From an uncultured Butyricicoccus sp. (GTDB taxonomy: Bacteria; Bacillota; Clostridia; Oscillospirales; Butyricicoccaceae): DNA of 9,508 nt. Both the position numbers and the translations under genes were made by a program. The stretch is from positions 1 through 9,508 of the forward strand of contig CANPPM010000094.1 of NCBI GenBank assembly GCA_947575935.1, read 5' to 3'. Positions 6,357 to 9,508 of this stretch are shown piece after piece (within the stretch, counting starts at the first letter, position 1; the number at the start of each line of letters is the position of its first letter). The notes below the pieces were generated by a model that saw only the letters and a program-made list of their open reading frames with translations, was not told the origin of the DNA and searched no databases.

Positions 6357-7445
6357 ATGACGGAATATCAAATCATCGGCAGGATTATCGGCGCATTCGC
6401 ACTGGCCGGCTTTTTGTCCTATCTTCTGACCCCGTTTGTCAAGCAGCTGGCCGCTCGCCTGGGCGCGATTGATACCCCTAAGGACGATCGCCGCATGCAC
6501 CGTAAGCCGATTCCGCGTTTGGGCGGGTTGGCAATTTTTCTGGGTTTTCTGTGTACGCTGTTGCTTTTCGGTGAATTCAGCGCACAGATGCTCAGCGTTA
6601 TGCTGGGCGCGACGGTTATCGTCGTACTGGGTATTTTCGACGATATTATGGCGCTGGGCGCTAAGCTGAAATTTTTGGTACAGATCTTTGCCGCCTGTAT
6701 CCCCGTATGCATGGGCGGGCTGCGAATCGAAATGTTTACCAATTTTAATCCAGTTTCGGATAGCTTTTATTTTGATTTGGGCATTTTTGCCATACCGGTG
6801 ACGATTTTATGGATTGTCGGAATCACGAATGCGGTCAATCTGATCGATGGCCTGGATGGTTTGGCGGTTGGGGTGTCCTCGATTGCGGCGATTACAATGC
6901 TGGCGGTTTCCCTGCTGGCAGGACAGCCGCTGATTGCAATTATTATGGCGGCGCTTGCAGGGGCGTGCGTCGGTTTTATGCCCTACAATTTTAACCCAGC
7001 CAGCATCTTTATGGGGGATACCGGCTCGACCTTTTTGGGGTATATGCTGGCGACGGCGTCGATCATGGGGTTATTTAAGTTTTATGCGGTGATTTCGTTT
7101 GCAGTGCCGTTTCTGATCCTGGGATTACCGATTTTTGATACGTTTTCGGCAATCACCCGCCGTTTGGCTGAGGGGCGCAGCCCTATGAGTCCCGACCGGG
7201 GCCATGTCCATCATAAGCTGATCGACATGGGCTTTAATCAGAAGCAGTCGGTCGCCATCCTTTATGCGATCAGCGGTACGTTAGGCCTTGCGGCGGTCGT
7301 ACTGACCTCGTCGGGGGAGATGAAGGCGATGATTCTCCTGATTGCGGTGCTGCTGGTGCTGGCCGCTGCCATCTGCATTCTTTACAGCCATGAGCAGCAT
7401 GTACATGATGCTGCTGGAAAGGAACAGGAACATGGAAAAGATTAG
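6357..7445 (+). CDS. tagO: undecaprenyl-phosphate GlcNAc-1-phosphate transferase (TagO/WecA family)
   Basis: This is a polytopic membrane enzyme (362 residues, about 11 hydrophobic segments) of the MraY/WecA/TagO superfamily. It transfers GlcNAc-1-P from UDP-GlcNAc to undecaprenyl phosphate, the first membrane step of wall teichoic acid or similar polymer synthesis. Conserved cytoplasmic loops are present in order: DTPKDDRRMHRKPIPRLGG (39-57), the Mg-binding FDDI (94-97), TNAVNLIDGLDGLA (157-170), FMGDTGS (218-224) and SPDRGHVHHKL (278-288), whose HxHH is typical of the WecA/TagO branch rather than MraY. The tail (345-362) is hydrophilic with four histidines. The ribosome-binding site is weak (GAGG, 6344-6347, merged with the trpS stop), so translation may depend on coupling to trpS. 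The last 14 bases overlap the epimerase gene. Substrate is inferred from family and neighbour. Confidence 0.9.
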   Translation: MTEYQIIGRIIGAFALAGFLSYLLTPFVKQLAARLGAIDTPKDDRRMHRKPIPRLGGLAIFLGFLCTLLLFGEFSAQMLSVMLGATVIVVLGIFDDIMALGAKLKFLVQIFAACIPVCMGGLRIEMFTNFNPVSDSFYFDLGIFAIPVTILWIVGITNAVNLIDGLDGLAVGVSSIAAITMLAVSLLAGQPLIAIIMAALAGACVGFMPYNFNPASIFMGDTGSTFLGYMLATASIMGLFKFYAVISFAVPFLILGLPIFDTFSAITRRLAEGRSPMSPDRGHVHHKLIDMGFNQKQSVAILYAISGTLGLAAVVLTSSGEMKAMILLIAVLLVLAAAICILYSHEQHVHDAAGKEQEHGKD

Positions 7446-8580
7446 GGTAATGACCATTTTTGGAACCCGGCCTGAGGCGATTAAAATGGCGCCGTTGGTG
7501 CATGCGCTGGCTGATAGTGCATATACCGAGCCCGTGGTTTGCGTAACCGCGCAGCATCGGGAAATGCTTGATCAGGTGCTGGATATTTTTAAGATTAAAC
7601 CGGATTTTGACCTCGATATTATGGAGCAGCGCCAGACGCTTGCCACCATCACCGAAAAAGCGCTGCGCGGTCTGGACGACGTACTGCTGGCGGCCAAGCC
7701 CGACATTGTGCTGGTGCATGGGGATACTTCGACTACCTTTGCGGGCGCGCTGGCCGCGTTCTATCATCAGATTCCGGTGGGGCACGTGGAAGCTGGGCTG
7801 CGCACCTATGATAAATATTCTCCCTTCCCGGAGGAAATCAACCGCCGCCTGGTTGGGCAGATTGCTACGCTGCATTTTGCGCCGACCGAGCGTAACCGGC
7901 AGAACCTTGCTCGCGAGCAGATTACCGATGGGGTATCGGTGTGCGGCAACACGGTGGTGGATGCCATTCGGCTGACGGTGCAGCCCGAATTTGAGTTCCG
8001 TGACGAACAGCTGAGGGCGCTGGACTTTGCGGGCAGCCGCGTCGTATTGGTCACAGCCCACCGCCGCGAAAACTATGGCGAGGCGATGGAGAATATCTGC
8101 CGCGCGATCGGGCGTCTCTCTGACCGGTATCCGGATGCACATTTTGTATATCCGGTGCATTTGAGTCCGTATGTGCGGGAAACTGCGCAGAAGTATCTGG
8201 GCGGCAGGGAACGTGTGCACCTTATCCATCCGCTTTCGGTGGATGAGATGCATAACCTGATGGCGCGGTGCTATCTGATTATGACCGATTCGGGCGGTTT
8301 GCAGGAAGAGGCGCCCTCGCTCGGTAAGCCTGTGCTGGTCCTTCGCCGTGAAACGGAGCGGCCGGAGGCCGTTGATGCAGGAACGGTGAAGCTGGCCGGC
8401 GTCGAGGAGGAGGTCATTTATAGGATGGCCTGTGAGTTGTTTGATGATCGTGCAGCCTATGAGGCGATGGCACATGCCGTCAATCCCTATGGGGATGGGC
8501 AGGCATGCAGCCGGATCGTGCAGCATATCGCACATTATTTTGGGCGTATTGACGAAAAGCCTGCCCCCTTCGTGCCCTGA
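7432..8580 (+). CDS. wecB: UDP-N-acetylglucosamine 2-epimerase (non-hydrolysing)
   Basis: This cytoplasmic enzyme (382 residues; MnaA in Bacillus) interconverts UDP-GlcNAc and UDP-ManNAc. The N-terminal Rossmann domain begins MTIFGTRPEAIKMAPL (7-22). Conserved segments are TAQHREM (39-45), HGDTST (96-101, Asp98), GHVEAGLRT (117-125, Glu120), PFPEEINRR (131-139, Glu134), CGNTVVD (171-177), TAHRRENYG (208-216, His210) and TDSGGLQEE (285-293), then PVLVLRRETERPEA (300-313). These cover the catalytic acid and His residues and the UDP pocket. The start at 7432 is chosen because the conserved sequence begins at once and AAAGGAA (7418-7424) sits seven bases upstream. The frame is open upstream to 7342, but that part lies inside tagO and reads as a Cys/Met-rich shadow. 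UDP-ManNAc is the second sugar of the TagO-initiated linkage unit, which supports a shared pathway. Confidence 0.95.
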   Translation: MEKIRVMTIFGTRPEAIKMAPLVHALADSAYTEPVVCVTAQHREMLDQVLDIFKIKPDFDLDIMEQRQTLATITEKALRGLDDVLLAAKPDIVLVHGDTSTTFAGALAAFYHQIPVGHVEAGLRTYDKYSPFPEEINRRLVGQIATLHFAPTERNRQNLAREQITDGVSVCGNTVVDAIRLTVQPEFEFRDEQLRALDFAGSRVVLVTAHRRENYGEAMENICRAIGRLSDRYPDAHFVYPVHLSPYVRETAQKYLGGRERVHLIHPLSVDEMHNLMARCYLIMTDSGGLQEEAPSLGKPVLVLRRETERPEAVDAGTVKLAGVEEEVIYRMACELFDDRAAYEAMAHAVNPYGDGQACSRIVQHIAHYFGRIDEKPAPFVP

Positions 8581-9350
8581 TGAAGCAAAAGTTTTCGCCG
8601 AATGCGCCCTTGGCAGCGGCGGTGGTGGCGGCGATGATTGTCGGCATGTTGTTTCTGAGTTATTTCCTGTCGTCCGGGTTTTACAGCGCGAAGGATGGGC
8701 CGCCCCCACTGTCCGCGCCTACCACAGAGGCTGATGAGACCGGGGAGACCGGTGAGCTGTATGGAGTAGAGGGCATTGAAATTACGCCGCAGAATGTCCA
8801 GCAGGTCATTGAGGCGCTCGCACGGGCCGGCAGCTATTCCCAGACGGTAAACAGTACGCTTTATTATGACGGTCAGAGCAGCACGCAGGTTGTTGCGCAG
8901 TACGTGCGCGGCGATATTTGCCGCACAGATGTGATGCGGGGCGGCTCTGCTGCCGAAAGCTGGCTGCGCGCAGGGGACGATATCTATGCTTGGCAGCCGG
9001 GCGGCAGCGGTTATTTTCATGGTGCGGCAGGGGACTTTTCGGATGACAGTATGGCGATGCTGCCTGACTGGCAGACGGTTACGGCGCTGCCGCTGGAGGC
9101 GGTCGTTTCGGCAGCTACGGTTATTTCCGGTGGGGAGCCGATCCTCCTGGTAACAGCGAACAGCGGGGAACGCAGGGCGGAATATGAGATTTCCACAATC
9201 AGCGGCCTGCTGCATGCTGCACGCATCTACGAGGGGGATACGCTCATTCGGGAGATCCGGGTTACGGGCATTTCGATGGAGGAACCGGATGATTTCCGTT
9301 TTGTGCTGCCGGATGGGACGTCTCTCCTTCCAGTGGATGAGACGCCGTAA
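8580..9350 (+). CDS. membrane-anchored extracytoplasmic protein of unknown function, possibly LolA-like
   Basis: The 256-residue protein starts at an ATG overlapping the epimerase stop by one base (TGATG), so translation is probably coupled. A basic N-terminus (Lys2, Lys4) precedes one hydrophobic segment (about 10-31) with no lipobox cysteine, so it looks like a single-pass anchor with the rest outside. Residues 36-60 form a Pro/Thr/Glu/Gly-rich linker. The remainder has many predicted short beta strands with alternating polar and hydrophobic residues (NSTLYYDGQSSTQVVAQYV 91-109, DIYAWQPGG 134-142, EYEISTISGLLHAARIYEGD 201-220) and ends in a DDFRFVLPDGTSLLP segment (237-251). That layout resembles LolA/LppX/RseB-type half-barrels that bind lipids or signals, but this is a fold-level guess and I recognise no named family. 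Its place after tagO and wecB suggests a surface or envelope role. Confidence 0.8.
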   Translation: MKQKFSPNAPLAAAVVAAMIVGMLFLSYFLSSGFYSAKDGPPPLSAPTTEADETGETGELYGVEGIEITPQNVQQVIEALARAGSYSQTVNSTLYYDGQSSTQVVAQYVRGDICRTDVMRGGSAAESWLRAGDDIYAWQPGGSGYFHGAAGDFSDDSMAMLPDWQTVTALPLEAVVSAATVISGGEPILLVTANSGERRAEYEISTISGLLHAARIYEGDTLIREIRVTGISMEEPDDFRFVLPDGTSLLPVDETP

Positions 9351-9358
9351 ACTGTCGT

Positions 9359-9445
9359 AGCCGTATAAGCTGCAAGTTCTATTTTATTTGGAGGCATGGC
9401 ATATGGGGGCGGTCCAGGGGAGTCGCCCTTGGACGGCTTACGGCT
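9359..9445 (+). other. possible structured RNA between genes
   Basis: AGCCG(TA)TAAGC (9359-9370) can pair with GCTTACGGCT (9436-9445), ten pairs with a two-base bulge. It encloses a nine-pair hairpin, 9412-9420 with 9426-9434 (one G-U, loop AGTCG). An alternative short hairpin uses GGGCG (9407-9411) with CGCCC (9424-9428). There is no T-tract after it, so it is not a plain terminator. A Shine-Dalgarno GGAGG (9390-9394) lies within the outer loop. Confidence 0.3.
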
Positions 9446-9508
9446 GCGGAGAAAATTTGACATGACGGGCCGGACGGCGGAGAGAGGTACGAGTTTCGAT
9501 TGTTTTCC
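9396..9508 (+). CDS. possible 5' end of a further gene (partial, start uncertain)
   Basis: A frame stays open from ATG 9396 to the end of the window (37 codons). ATG 9396 is only one base from GGAGG (9390-9394), too close for normal initiation. The in-frame ATG at 9462 has GGAGA (9448-9452) nine bases upstream and is a better start, giving MTGRTAERGTSFDCF so far. Too little sequence is present to judge whether it is real or to name it. ATG 9403, better spaced from GGAGG, gives only a 20-residue peptide. Confidence 0.25.
   Translation, partial: MAYGGGPGESPLDGLRLRRKFDMTGRTAERGTSFDCF

Noticed and set aside
7342..7431. 30-residue N-terminal extension of the epimerase
   Set aside because: The Cys/Met-rich stretch is out of frame within tagO and not seen in the family; the start at 7432 has a proper ribosome-binding site and begins at the conserved segment.
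7270..8709. 479-residue open frame on the minus strand
   Set aside because: It lies opposite the end of tagO, the whole epimerase gene and the start of the next gene, all well supported. Its product is His/Arg/Pro-rich without recognisable domains, as expected for an antisense shadow in G+C-rich DNA.
9457..9462. Perfect TTGACA near the end of the window
   Set aside because: No -10 element occurs 16-18 bases downstream; the sequence there is G+C-rich.

Overview
The window (about 53% G+C over most of its length) looks like chromosomal DNA from a Gram-positive, anaerobic gut-type clostridium, probably near the Oscillospiraceae/Ruminococcaceae. This is inferred from a divergent ~740-residue topoisomerase A subunit paired with a ~660-residue B subunit, sigma-A type promoters, purine-rich Shine-Dalgarno sites, and a TagO-type transferase beside a UDP-GlcNAc 2-epimerase. 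All convincing genes lie on the + strand.

Positions 1-511 are accessory DNA. The end of an unrecognised gene stops at 183. A promoter-like site (269-297) then leads into a frameshifted, shortened remnant that resembles the transposon protein TnpV (about 316-511). The base composition is more A+T-rich here, and the core chromosome seems to resume at about 510-590.

Positions 593-4935 are a type IIA topoisomerase operon. A near-consensus promoter (593-621) precedes a ParE/GyrB-type ATPase/TOPRIM subunit (652-2646), and after a 69-base gap comes a ParC/GyrA-type cleavage subunit with a TTG start (2716-4935). The A subunit has the active-site tyrosine but no canonical GyrA box. The pair is therefore more likely a topoisomerase IV-like decatenase/relaxase than a supercoiling gyrase.

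Positions 4936-5343 are non-coding. They hold a cluster of overlapping inverted repeats (4934-5055) that includes a probable terminator, then a G-rich stretch without a credible gene, then an extended -10 promoter (5262-5290).

Positions 5344-9350 form a tight cluster: trpS, a TagO/WecA-type GlcNAc-1-phosphate transferase, UDP-GlcNAc 2-epimerase and a membrane-anchored extracytoplasmic protein of unknown function. TagO puts GlcNAc-1-P on undecaprenyl phosphate and the epimerase makes UDP-ManNAc, so together they can supply the ManNAc-GlcNAc linkage unit of a wall teichoic acid or a similar secondary wall polymer. The last gene overlaps the epimerase by one base (TGATG) and may work on the cell surface in the same process. 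The tail (9351-9508) holds a possible RNA structure and perhaps the start of another gene.

I found no CRISPR array, rRNA, tRNA or intact mobile element. The less ordinary points are the TnpV-like scar, the divergent topoisomerase pair with Ala at the quinolone-contact position, the stacked alternative hairpins after the A-subunit gene, and the uncharacterised protein coupled to the epimerase.
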